Of a stretch of 64,000 nucleotides of DNA, positions 12,877 to 24,375 are shown in pieces. Under the pieces are notes generated by a model that worked only from the letters and a program-made list of their open reading frames with translations, was not told the DNA's origin and did no database searches. Both the position numbers and the translations under genes were made by a program. The DNA comes from Harmothoe impar (taxonomy: Eukaryota; Annelida; Polychaeta; Phyllodocida; Polynoidae). The DNA lies in assembly GCA_947462335.1 (NCBI GenBank), contig OX381709.1, forward strand, positions 66,270,609 to 66,334,608. The letters are read 5' to 3'. Positions within the stretch are counted from its first letter, which is position 1. The number at the start of each line of letters is the position of its first letter.

Positions 12877-15800
12877 AGGAGGAGGTGGGGGAGCACCCCG
12901 TGCACCCCAGCAGTACTCCGCCCCACCCCCACCAGCGGCCTCTGCCTACCAACCACCACCCGCCGCACCCTTCTCACCAGCTGCACCTTTCTCTCCATCC
13001 GGCCAGGTAAGTTATATTCATGATTAAATTTTATTTGAAAACATTTTTAATTTTGATGCAATTGCCTAATAAAATAAAGTAGTATAATTATCAGCTCTTG
13101 TTAGAGAGGTAGCACCCAATGGAAGTTAAGGTCAGGTCATTACCTCTGCGCCTCCTTATAGATGACTGGATCTAATCAGGGAATCTGTTAACAATAGTTG
13201 GGAGTAGGGTGGTGGGGGATTTTGGAGGGCTTGCAAAATATATCACATATATGGACCCCTATAGGTGGGACCAAATATACTGTCTCGCAGAAGGAGGGAT
13301 GCATCCCCCCGGGTGCATCCCCCTCCTATCCCCACGTTCAAAATGAAAGACTACTTCCCAAAGAAAGCATATATTCTGAGAAATGGATTAAGCAATGTAT
13401 TCGTGGATACCCTTTGTGTGATCCCTTCAATGTGAGAAGCTTTGGTAGATATTGTCCATTTCACGACTGGACCTATGTATATAGTCCAGTTGATCCGTTC
13501 GTTTTTTAATAAGAATTGTGCATTTTGGTATTAAAGCATGAAAATCGGCCCAGAGGCACATTAAGGTATACTGATCATTTTTGGATATAGACCCATTCTG
13601 GATTTTTTTCCCTTGGATACGGTTGCCATGGGAACCTTTCTACATGAATTTTCTACATATTCAGTGGATTATTGGCTCTATGGAATGTCTGTTGCTAGGG
13701 AACCGTTGGCTCAGGAACTAATTGAATGATACCATCGGAATCACAGGCATCAATTTAGTGGGGGTAGGTAACCTCAGGATACTCATAAATGGCTCTTTTA
13801 GGGTGGTTGCTAAGGAAATCAAAAAAATATGTCGCCATTATAGGCATTATTGATTAGGTTGGCCATTCTAAGACCAAGTAATTGACATGGATCAATGTAA
13901 ATAAGCACAATCGAAATCCTTACAATGAGTTTTGGAGGATAACTGTCCTTAAAATACTATTGTATGGACATTAATCTCTGTTGCTAGGGCCAAATACAGT
14001 TGGAATGTCTGTTGCTAGGGAATGTTGGTTCAGGAACTGAATAAATGATACCATTTGAATCACAGGCATAAATTTAGTGGGGATGGGTAACCTTAGGATA
14101 CTCAAAAATAGTATTTTTAGGGTCGTTGCTAAGGAAATCAACAAATATGTTGCCTGTTGCTAAGCAACAATGCACCATATGAGGCATAATAAGAGGAAAA
14201 ATTAATTATCACACCAATATGAAGCTTACAAATAAATTTGGTGTCCTTGGTAGAACCAAAGAGCCAATAAACCCCTGAATATGTAGAAAATCCATGTAGA
14301 AAGGTTTCCATGGCAACCGTATCAAAGGGGAAAAAATTCCAGAATGGGTCTATATCCAAAAATGATCGGTATACCCTAATCACAGGTTTTAACATGACCT
14401 CAGCTTGGTGGGTGAGTAGGTTATGCAGGGTAACATGGGAAGGGGTGCAACTGGAAGTCCACCCTGGTCTATGGACGTGACAATTAGTCTACACACACAA
14501 GTAGTGTATGCAACATACACTAGATGGTGCTAATGCACTCCCTAGGGGTTGTTCTGCACACTACTGGCCTGTAGAGTCGAATTGTCACGTCCATAGACCA
14601 GGGTGGACTTCCAGTTGCACACCTTCCCATGTTACCCTGCATAGCCTACTCACTCGCCAAGCTGAGGTCATGTTAAAACCTGTGACCCTAATGTACCTCT
14701 GGACCAATTTTTATGCTTTAATACCAAAATGCACAATTCTTGGACACATCTACCCAACTAATAGGGATGTGGGGTTGGATCACCGGGTTTATGAGACTTA
14801 ATCTGGTTCATGACCTGTTAGCAGCACCAATCAGTATAATGCTATTCACTTTGTCAGTATCGGAAATGTTACTATGGATTTTGTGGATCGTGCTCTGAAG
14901 GCGAAAAGCGTTTAAATACAGGTCTATTGTGATTTAAAGGAAAACAGTCTTTAGCTTTGGGATTTCAGCACATCATAACATCTAAAGCGCTCACTCCCAT
15001 GGCTAGTACTATTGCTTTTCAACAATTACATGTACCTACATTACAAAATAGAGCATTAGAAGCAAAACGATTCGTATGATGTATAGTGTATTATCCATAT
15101 GCAAAACGTACTTAACAGAATGAAAGTCCTGCAGGAATGCCCTTAGAACTCTTTGATATCATCCACAGCAATCCCCACACCTCTCCACTAACCCTACAGC
15201 CTCCTCTGTACCACCTTTGGGACTCAGGATGGCTTCCAGCAGTGCACCCAGGAGCCATGCTCGTGTGTATATCCTACCTGTGTAGACCCCCTGTAACCTC
15301 CATGGTGTTGATGTTAACACACATAGGACTCAGTTGCCAGGTCAACTCCGCCTCCCAAGTTACAAGGGTAGCAGGCTGCCTGTCCGACCACCGCCCCAAT
15401 CAGCTGTTTGACACCGCCTAGTTTAGATGGCTACTATTATTAGTGGTCATGTTCCTGCTCCATTCACAACTGTGACTGAGATGGCTCTTGCAATAGATAC
15501 TTAGGCTTTCTGAATATTGGAAACCTAAATTGCTAGTAATATACGTGGAAGCAATAGTGTCAAGCAGAAATGCTTTACAATATTGAACATACAGATTCAT
15601 GCAATTTCATCTATCTCAAATTGACTACCTGTAGGTCAGTACCAAGATTCAATGGGCTCATCAAGATGACCTCTGTTTTTCTATCAGCTTTCAATGTCAT
15701 TCCTTATCACAAGTTCAGCATGTATATGAAGATAGCTCAATTGGGATAAATCCAACTATAACCATACTTTAGTACACATCAATTACATGGCACTGTCTTT

Positions 15801-18800
15801 ATTAACTTAGTTCTCTCCAAGGTCACAGCCTTCCAAAGTTGACCAATGAGAGCTTTATTTTCTTAAGAAAAGTATTATAGTAAAGGAACATCAGCAATGG
15901 TCAAATTAACAGGGAAGTAATGAGGGCCTTCTTGAGTAGGTCAACACGTCTCATTAAGGTGTCGATAATGAATGCCATGCCTGAGTTGGTGTTCTGTGTA
16001 TAGCCTCCAGAATGTGGAGTGTATAAACTGCCTAGTGCTCCAGCATTGCGGTGAGTGGTATGGGCGGGCTGAGAGCTGTGTACAGGGTTATCAGTGAATG
16101 AGCTGCTCCCCTGCTCTGCCCCTCTCTCCTGAGCTGCTCTGTACGTAAGGGGTGTATATTTATCCGGCACCTGGCCGCCCTGCCCTGGCCTCTCAAAGTC
16201 TAGCAGCTCCTGTTACCCCTCACTACCAGCAGGGTTCTCCTGTACCGCCATCCAGACATATGTATCATGATTTACTCCAATATAATGGAGATAATGCAAT
16301 GTATTTTAGTGATTTCTTCTTGAAGTTCATTTTGTTAGAATTAAAGGAGATTATGCCTTTTCAAATATGAATTGGAGTTGAGGTATACAGTCAGATCCCA
16401 TACCCCAAACCTACTAGTATACATTGTATGATGAAGGGACTTGTGGTACCATCTGGTGTTTAACTGCTGAACTGCGATGGCAGGTCAGCACACTACATAC
16501 ATTGCCTATTGACAATCATATGGTTCGGTAAGAAGCCTGCCTAGTCATATAAATACTCCCTAGAGTTAAATGCCGTCGCCATGAACATGTATAGAATATG
16601 TGAGTTGACATCAGTAATTATTATGACAGGGTACTGCCCCACACTGAACCCTGTACCCAATCTAACAGCTCGGGCCTCCAGAGTGGTCCTCCACGCCTGT
16701 TGCCAATTTCTCCTCCCCTCTCTACAGGGGTCGGATTTATTTTGCCCCTCCCCTCAATGATATATGGCATAATAATGTCTCATGTAGAGCTGTTACAGTC
16801 ACTGTACTCCATACAAACCACTTAACCCTAAATTGAACATGTTTAAATGCTAGTTAAATACATCTGTAATTGGCATTAGCATTTCATAGATTTCAAAGGA
16901 GATCAATGCTTTCATAAACATTATTTTCTTTATATTTGTTTGCAGAACTACAACACGGCACCCCGGCCGTTCCCAGGGTCGGGCACTGTCCCTGTGGCCG
17001 TCAACTCTCAGTACAACACCCCACTCAGCATGTACTCTGTAGACAACGTCATGGACTCTCTGTCCGGTCAGACCCGCAACCTCGGAGTCTCAGGGTATGT
17101 TCACCATTGACGCACGTTTTTTTTCTAAATTCATTTTAACTACACAGTATAAATAGACCGAATATATTCCACCTGGCATGATTTTTCGTATTCCATGGCA
17201 CCTCCTAAGTTAACCTTCTACATGAAAGTTCTACGTCAGTTACTGAGAAAATCCCATAAATTCTCAATAATATTGATTTGCCTTGAAATTATAATAAATA
17301 AACAAGTAAGCTTACATGTATTTTGACCATATTACAACCATAGTTATATATACAATATGTCCATGATATATGCAATAACATTATCATATTGTTGTATCTA
17401 GAAGATCTGTAATTTTATACATATGTCATTATTTACCTTACAACATTATGTTGTCTCCCTTTCAGTAGTGAAGATGGCTCGTCCGGCACGTCCACTCCGC
17501 CACTAGGCGGCAGCAGCATGCTGCATGACCACAACCACAACCACACACCCTCCCCCCAGCATGGTTCTAGCCCCACCCCCTTTAACACAAGCTCCGCCCC
17601 TACACCGCCCTGGAAGGTGGGCGTGGCCTCTGAGAGGAGACCCAGCCCGTCCGCCTCTCCGACACGCTTCCTAGAACAGAAGGCGTACAGGAGTGCTGGG
17701 GAGTCCCCACCCCGTGTTCCTCCTGCGGACCCAGCCCCACCCTGGAGGGCCTCACCTGACCGCAGGGCTGCCTCCCCAGTCACCATCAAAGCGGCCACTC
17801 CTCCCAAGCATGAGACTGACAAGGAGGCGGAGCCCAAGTGGGGCTACACCAACCCACATGTACAGTCTAAGGCATTCAGATTACTACAGACCCAATTGGA
17901 CACAGGACAGGGTAATTCTAGAACATCTATGTTTTTATTGGAAAATGTTTTTGGGAATATAATTGTTTTTTGGGGGAATATATGTGGGGGTACCTGGTTT
18001 TTGAATATCGTATGCAAAATTGGGGTTCAAAATTGGCAAATAATCTCAACAAACAAGTAGGAGCGACACCCCTTCTAAATCCGTCACTGCCAATATGTAG
18101 TTTTGTTATTTCCATTATATACACTGTAAAGTATATGCAAAGTTGTGTACCTGTAAACGTGTAATGAATAAGTTAGGTAGCCAAAATGTTAAGTACGCTA
18201 CAGACTGGAAGCATCTCTGATATCGTGTTTCTACAACCTCAATTCAAATATTATTGCATATTAATTGCTAGAGAATGATACTTTCAACGCTAGTCTTGTC
18301 TTCGTATTCAACTTTCCTATGTAGATTACATGCACACTTCATCAGTCTTGCAGCACTCTAAACCAATTGCCAATTAAGCTATCTCTAGACTCTTTTCATC
18401 AATTAAGCTAATTAATATCATTCAATAGGCTACTTTTGAGAGCAATTTTATCCTCTATTGTCAATACAATTAGCTGGCAATTTCAAATACATACAGACGT
18501 CCTTAATACGTGTGATTTCATTAGGTTGATATTATGTGTGTGTTCCAACAGAGTTGATAGTTGTACCTTATTTTACCCCCCCCCCCCTAAGTGTGTGGTT
18601 AAAGAGCACGTATTTTTGTAGCAGATTGTGTTTGAGCTTTGTGCATGTGTTTTACCTATTTTTGTAGAACCTGATGTGTCCAGTCCCCTTGTGTCTGGTC
18701 GTCCTGCCTCCCCTGCCAGACCGTCGGTGGTGCACTCCCAGTTCAACACACCGATCGGTCTGTATAACACCAGCAACATTAAGGAGGCCTATTATGACAA

Positions 18801-21800
18801 GTCTACAGGCCTGGCTTCTGACGCACCTCGGTAAAGTTGTATACAACAAAAGAGATCCTGTACCCCCCAAAATCCATAAAATACCCTCGTTTTACTTGGT
18901 CTGAGAGAGCTAGGAGTGAGATTGCATGAACGCTAGAATCATAATGACTTAATATATTTACATTTTATATATATCTTGAGTATTAAATTTTAGAATAAAT
19001 TACTTCATGAAAAATTGCTACAGTCGTAATGCAGGGAGTTAATACAAGAACATAACTTCAATAGTAATATGGAATATAGATAATTATAAGGGGAATTATA
19101 GGCATTCTTATCGGCTGGTTATGCTAATTTTATGATATGACTAGATAAATCATATGTAACTGTTGTTCCAGACCCAACCCCACCATGGCGCAGGTAATTA
19201 GCCACACTGAGTGTTTAAATCAAGTAGTATGTTGGTTCCTTTCTTTGAGTGAGTTACTTCAAGTGTTACCCCGCACTCCAGTGATGCTCATATAAAATCT
19301 GCTGCTATCTCCAATGTCTGTGATATTATGAAACGCAAGGCACTTTACCAAGCCCTTCTGATCAAGTCCCCAACGTCTAACTTGAGACTCTATATTTGTT
19401 ACATGGCACACAGGACCAGGGTTGTCTTCATGATATTATATATGTGCTCCATGGTTGGTACAAGGTGATTGTGCCATGGACTACTAGCCCTAGGAAACTG
19501 AGAGCCGATAATTGGCCTCTAGGAGCCTGGCCCTAAAACAACAGGTGTACCTAGCAATTCTCCCACCATTACAATTCGAGTCAATATGAGTCAAACGGGG
19601 ACTTTAGCAGAAGCCTTGACAAAGTGTGAGTTGCCTAAACAAATTCAAATGACAAAATACATCTAAACCAAACATTTCCTTACCCCTGGTTTCTCCCAAT
19701 TTGCATGGTGTTGTTTGCTTGCATGTTGTAGAGGTGGACCTGAGAGCGCTGTGAGCGGCAGTACTAAGTTGTACCAGCCGTCAGACACGTTCAACCTGGT
19801 CCAACAAGAGGACAGCCTCCGGGAGCCGCTTGGTGAGAACGTGTATCGTCCGGCAGCTGTCCGGGCCTACACGCCAAGCAGTCCGGCCACCGCCACCACC
19901 CAGCCGGCAACCAGTGTCAAACTGGCCAACCGACTAGGGTAGGTCCTCTTAGTCATGGGGGTAAACAGTGGATGATGTTGTCAATATTGTCACGACAGGG
20001 GGATGGGTTATCATGAGGGTGCCCAGAGGGGCCACTCTCACATTTATGGATACCATGTGCGTACATCACCCTGAATTTTGACCCCTTTTACCGGAACAAA
20101 AATCCACCAAAACAACCCCCTTTTAGCGGGATAAGCCCCTTAAATTGGCCAGAAATTGACCCCCTTTTGGCAGCTCACTCTAAATTGGCCAAAATTGGAC
20201 CCCTCTTAGCGGGATACGTCCATGAATTGGCCCAAATTGGACCTCTTTTAGTGGGATACCCCCCATAAATTGGCCAAAAATGGACCCCTTTTGGCGGGAT
20301 ACCACCACAAATTTGGGACAAATTCGAACAAAATGTACCCCTTTTTACAGGAACTTTTGGATTTTTTTATTGGCTATTCTTGGCCTAAAAACATGCCCCT
20401 TTTGCCCAAAAATGGCCCAAAAAGGGCCCTTAATGGCGGGTCCGGCCGGACCCGCCAGTGGGGGCCAGAAAGGACCCCTTTCCCGGGTTTTTGTGTACGC
20501 ACATAGTTACTATAGAACACATAGGAAGTGGCCCCCCCCGGGTGAGGGTGTCACGAATAGGAGGGGTTATCGTCATCGTGTCATGAGGTGAGAGGGGTTA
20601 TCATAATGGAGTCATAGGGTAAGAGGGGTTATCATCAGGGTGTCATGGAGTGGGAGAAGTTGTCATTGAGTGGTCATGGTGGGGATGGAATTGTTGTCAA
20701 GGTGTCATGGGGTAGGAAGGGCTATCACCATGGTGTCATAGAATGAGAGAGGTTACTATCAGTATCATGTATCAAGTGGGATGAGTTTTCATCACTAAGG
20801 GAGTTAAAAATCTCTTCATGGTGTCATGAAGTTAGACTGGTTATATCAATGAAGTAAAGAAGTAGGAGGGATTGTCATCAGGGTGTCATGGAGTGAGAGA
20901 GGTTATTATCAGAAGGTCATGCATTCGAAGGGTTTGGTTATCATTAGATGGTAATAGAGTGGGAGTAATAAATGTCATGTATCAAGTGGGATGAGTTTTC
21001 ACTAGGGAGTTATGAATAATAATGGTTTGTCCTCAGGGTGCCATGAAGTCAGACTGGTTATATTAATGAGGTAATGGAGTATTATTAAGAGGGATTGTCA
21101 TCCGGGTTTCATGGAGTGAGAGAGGTTATCATCAAAAAGGCATGCATTTGAAGGGTTTTGTTATTATTAGATGGTAATAGAGTGGGAGTAATAATCTTCA
21201 AGTATCATTGAAGTGGGATGAGGTTTCACGAGATATGAATAATGAGGGTTTATCCTCAGGGTGTCCTGAACACGGTCATAAATTTTGATGGGTTATCATG
21301 AGGGGTCATCACTAGGGAGGGGTTATCGTCAGTGTGTTATGAAGTGAGAAGCCATGGAGTAGGAGGGGTTGTCATAGGGTGTCATGGAGGGGAAAAAGTT
21401 ATGGTCAGGGTGTCATGGGGGGAGGGGGGAGGACTATCACCATTATCGCAGAATGTGAGGGGTTATTGATAAGTATAGTTGTGTGGGAGAGGTTATCATC
21501 ACGGTGGCATGTGGTGAGATGGGTTATCAATAGGTAATCATGGAGTTGGAAGTTTGTGATGAGGTTATTTCTGAGGTTATTAATTCATCGGTTAAACAGA
21601 ATTGTAACCCTAAACCTGCATATCACCCATTACATCTTCTATTACAGTACCAGTTCTACTAACACGTTACTTATCAAATAAATGCATGGATTTGTAAGAT
21701 TCCATCATGGCATTGGCCTATGGTATCTATGGAAATTAGGCTAATTGAATTGCATACGTGTGCTGATTTCAGTATTGTGAATTGACAGATGAATAATACA

Positions 21801-24008
21801 TGTTTTACTAGCAGTCACAAGAATAAATATGCATTTGTTTGGTATGCAGATATATATGTCTGTATTCAGATAAGTGATATCAGATTGTTTAAGCTCAGAA
21901 GTTTTTATCACTATGAGAAATTCAAACCTTTAGAAGCCTAAAAATAGAGGTTAAAAAATTACATTAGTCACTACTAGATATGACATAATTTATATATAGG
22001 GAGTGTATGCTCTTTATGTACACCTCTCTTCATAAAATGGTTCATGATTTGATTATGTTTTTTCTAGTGGTGGTGCCCCGGCTGCCTCCCCTGCGGCCCC
22101 TGCGCCACGCCGTGCTCCCGCACCCGCCCCTGCCCCTGCCCCTGCCCCGGCTCCATCCCGCCCTGCCCCGTCCGCCGGAACCTGGAAGCCTCAGGTACCC
22201 ACTGGACCACGGAAGATGCGCCTCGGTCGTGTTGGAGAAGCCAAGAGCATGGCTCCCACCGCCGGAGGCCGCATTCCCATCTGTACCAAATGCGGAATCG
22301 CTATCAGGTCAGTGGGCATGTGTGGTAATCAGTTATATTTCAGCAGAAGTAAAGTGTATGCAAAAGTGGCTATGCTTAATTACTACATTTAACAACTTAT
22401 GTAATACTTTGCAGACACTATGTGTAACTGTGTCATCATATTAGAATCACTAATTCGTATATCATATAACCCAATAAAACTAAATATATCCCACAAACTT
22501 TACTTATATGTAACTGATCTCAAATTTATATCAACATTAAGAAAATTACATTCATTTTTCTTTCATAAAGGGGACCCTTCGTGTTGGCTTTGGATAAGGA
22601 GTGGTGTCCCGACCACTTCAACTGCTCTAACCCCAACTGCAAGGTCCCACTGATCGACATTGGATTCGTAGAGGAGGAGGGACAAGTTTTCTGCGAGAAA
22701 GACTTTGAGCAATTCTTTGCGCCCACCTGTCATAAGTGCAATAAGGCAATTGTTGGAGTAAGCACACATTCATTATCCATGCATTTAAATTGTTTTTTGC
22801 TGATAACCTTAGATTATAATGTAGTTTAAGATAATGCGAATTGTATACAAAGTATTAGTCATGACACAGTTTTACGTTACTTTAACAGTTTTTGCATAGG
22901 ATACTTGTTAATACTTATAATATGTGCATATCTAAAAGTTTAACATATAGTTACATGACCAGTAGACCAAGATGGTAATGGTTGATTATATGGATCTGTC
23001 TGTTGTTATCTTGTAGGAATGTGTGAATGCCCTACGCAACACCTACCATCCCCACTGCTTCCTGTGCGTCAACTGTAGGCAGCCTATTGGCACAGGCAGC
23101 TTCCACATGGAAGACGGTGGTGCCTACTGCGAGAAGGGTAACCTTTATCTTTTCAGTATAATTTTGGAACTACATGTACTGTCAAGTAAAAGTAAACTGC
23201 TGTCTACAGTCTGGAGTGATATTGTGATTGACATTTAAATACCAGCTAGTAACTAACATATTTACATGAAATCCCATTTGTTGGATTAATCTCTCAATAG
23301 TATACATGTAGACATCATTTCATGTATAGCAATGTATAGGACTTCTGTATAGATAGTTTGTAATATCGTTTAAGCATAAGCATGATGATAGTCCTGTCTG
23401 CATTTAATGCGTTCCTCTGACTTCGTTCCTCTGATTTCAGACTGGCAAGCTATGTTCCAGACCAAATGCTATGGTTGTCAGTTCCCTATCGAACCCGGCG
23501 ATCGCTGGGTAGAGGCCCTTAGCCAAAACTGGCATTCTGAGTGCTTCAACTGCTCAGTGAGTTGCTGTTTTCAATAATTTTCTTCTCCTGTACTAAATGT
23601 ACTGTAATGAATAATCACCTTGATTTATATGTTAACATTTGTATGTATATGCCACTACTTAACAATACATCAGTCCTTCCTCTATATTTTTGACAAGACA
23701 CTGGTATCTTATCTGTTTCTTTATTGTAGACCACTGCTTTCACCACTCTCTATTACAATATCAAATTTGAAGTCATTCATTGTTGATTCTTTAAGTCTAT
23801 TGAATAGCAATATCTATCTTTAATAGGGTAGAAAGCTGTGTAATGAAAATATGCGGAGGTTTGATTTCCCAGTTGTAAACCGGCTCAAAGCTTGTTTTTT
23901 TTGTATTTGCAGACATGCCAGGTTAACCTGGAAGGCCAGGCATTCTTTGCTAAGAGTGGCCGTCCTTACTGTAAGAAGCACGCCATGGCCGGTGGTGGCC
24001 GTGGTTAG
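12877..24008 (+). CDS. ALP/Enigma-family PDZ-LIM protein (ZASP/PDLIM-like), 3' portion, ten coding exons
   Basis: This is a sarcomere/stress-fibre scaffold: family members bind alpha-actinin through PDZ and ZM motifs and bind kinases through LIM domains. I infer exons 12877-13006, 16946-17094, 17466-17911, 18668-18830, 19732-19938, 22068-22307, 22571-22757, 23017-23137, 23441-23556 and 23913-24008. Every splice junction keeps phase, giving 617 residues. In order they encode a Gly/Pro-rich segment, a ZM motif (SQYNTPLSMYSVDNVMDSLS), a Ser/Pro/His-rich linker, a second ZM (SQFNTPIGLYNTSNIKEAYY), a linker ending in a long Pro/Ala repeat, then three LIM domains (CTKC...CEKD, CHKC...CEKD, CYGC...CKKH). 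LIM1 has WCPDHFNC, with Cys where the family usually has the His ligand. The first exon starts with a split codon, so 5' exons with the PDZ domain are missing from what I could find. It could be the single PDLIM5/PDLIM7/LDB3 pro-orthologue. Confidence 0.93.
13510..14742. mobile_element. Large foldback element in intron, interrupted by a nested MITE
   Basis: Arm 1 (about 13512-13690) is repeated inverted at 14230-14372 and continues at 14693-14742 after the nested element. Both arms contain the complement of CCATTCTGGA, GCATTTTGGTATTAAAGC and the GTTGCCATGG region. Between the arms a ~150-bp direct repeat occurs twice (13685-13830 and 14000-14150), sharing GGAATGTCTGTTGCTAGGGA. There is no protein-coding content. 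It lies in the first intron seen in the ALP/Enigma gene. Confidence 0.75.
14381..14684. mobile_element. 304-bp hAT-like MITE with 8-bp target duplication
   Basis: The element starts CACAGGTTTTAACATGACCT and ends with its inverted complement. The inverted arms extend about 120 bp. It is flanked on both sides by ACCCTAAT (14373-14380 and 14685-14692), a perfect 8-bp target duplication of the hAT type. It sits inside the right arm of the 13510-14742 foldback, and removing it restores that arm. Confidence 0.88.
14743..16945. other. Intron of the ALP/Enigma gene
   Basis: Several ORFs of 60-95 codons occur on both strands (for example 15137-15421 plus, 15901-16170 minus, 16152-16370 plus). A Pro-rich reading near 16160-16260 resembles the linker exons but lacks a good acceptor and donor, so I did not include it as an exon. 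Confidence 0.4.
19172..19193 (+). other. Candidate 22-nt micro-exon of the ALP/Enigma gene
   Basis: A 22-nt block with a good acceptor (TTGTTCCAG) and donor (GTAATT) joins the upstream exon in frame (Arg, then PNPTMAQ). Inclusion would break the frame of the exon at 19732, whereas direct splicing 18830 to 19732 is in frame. It could only belong to an alternative isoform, or be chance. Confidence 0.2.
20050..21560. repeat. Two degenerate tandem arrays in an intron
   Basis: At 20050-20480 a unit of roughly 45 bp recurs, with core phrases AAATTGGCC and ACCCCTTTT plus GCGGGATA. At 20540-21560 a second degenerate array repeats phrases such as GGTTATCATCAGGGTGTCAT followed by GGAGTGGGAG, with a unit near 36-45 bp. 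Both lie in the intron between coding exons 19732-19938 and 22068-22307. The ORFs over them are repeat by-products. Confidence 0.8.
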
Positions 24009-24375
24009 ATTTACCAATACTCAACAACATCTCCCCCTGGTGGGAGCCAGCTACACCACCTCCAGGAGGGACCCTCCATTCACCAGCTGTAACCAAGCAT
24101 GGAGTGGGAGAAGACTTCTATATACTGGTGTATTACCGCTATCTATAGATCATGACTTATGAAAGAGATGGCGCTGAATGACTTTAGTTGTGGAAATAAG
24201 TGCTAGCATTAATGCCAACTAATAACAACAAAAAAGGATATAAATGTGTGCTGCCAGTGTAGGCATGTGAAGACCAGCATTGGTACACAACCCTTGCTAC
24301 ACAAGCAGAGGCTTCGCTGTACAGGCCGATTACAGGTCATCACGTCTAATAAAGCCACGCAGACGGAATAAAATG
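24009..24375 (+). terminator. 3'UTR and poly(A) signals of the ALP/Enigma gene
   Basis: After the stop at 24006-24008, an AATAAA occurs at 24348-24353 and a second one about 15 bp later. Similarity to the relic copy at 28.7-29.6 kb continues to about 25040, so the transcript may extend further with alternative sites. Confidence 0.6.

Noticed and set aside
15901..16370. Overlapping ORFs on both strands, one Pro-rich and resembling the ALP/Enigma linkers
   Set aside because: No usable acceptor/donor pair in the right phase; the exons on either side already join in frame without it.
17433..17837. 134-codon minus-strand ORF
   Set aside because: It is the antisense shadow of the Ser/Pro-rich ALP/Enigma exon 17466-17911.
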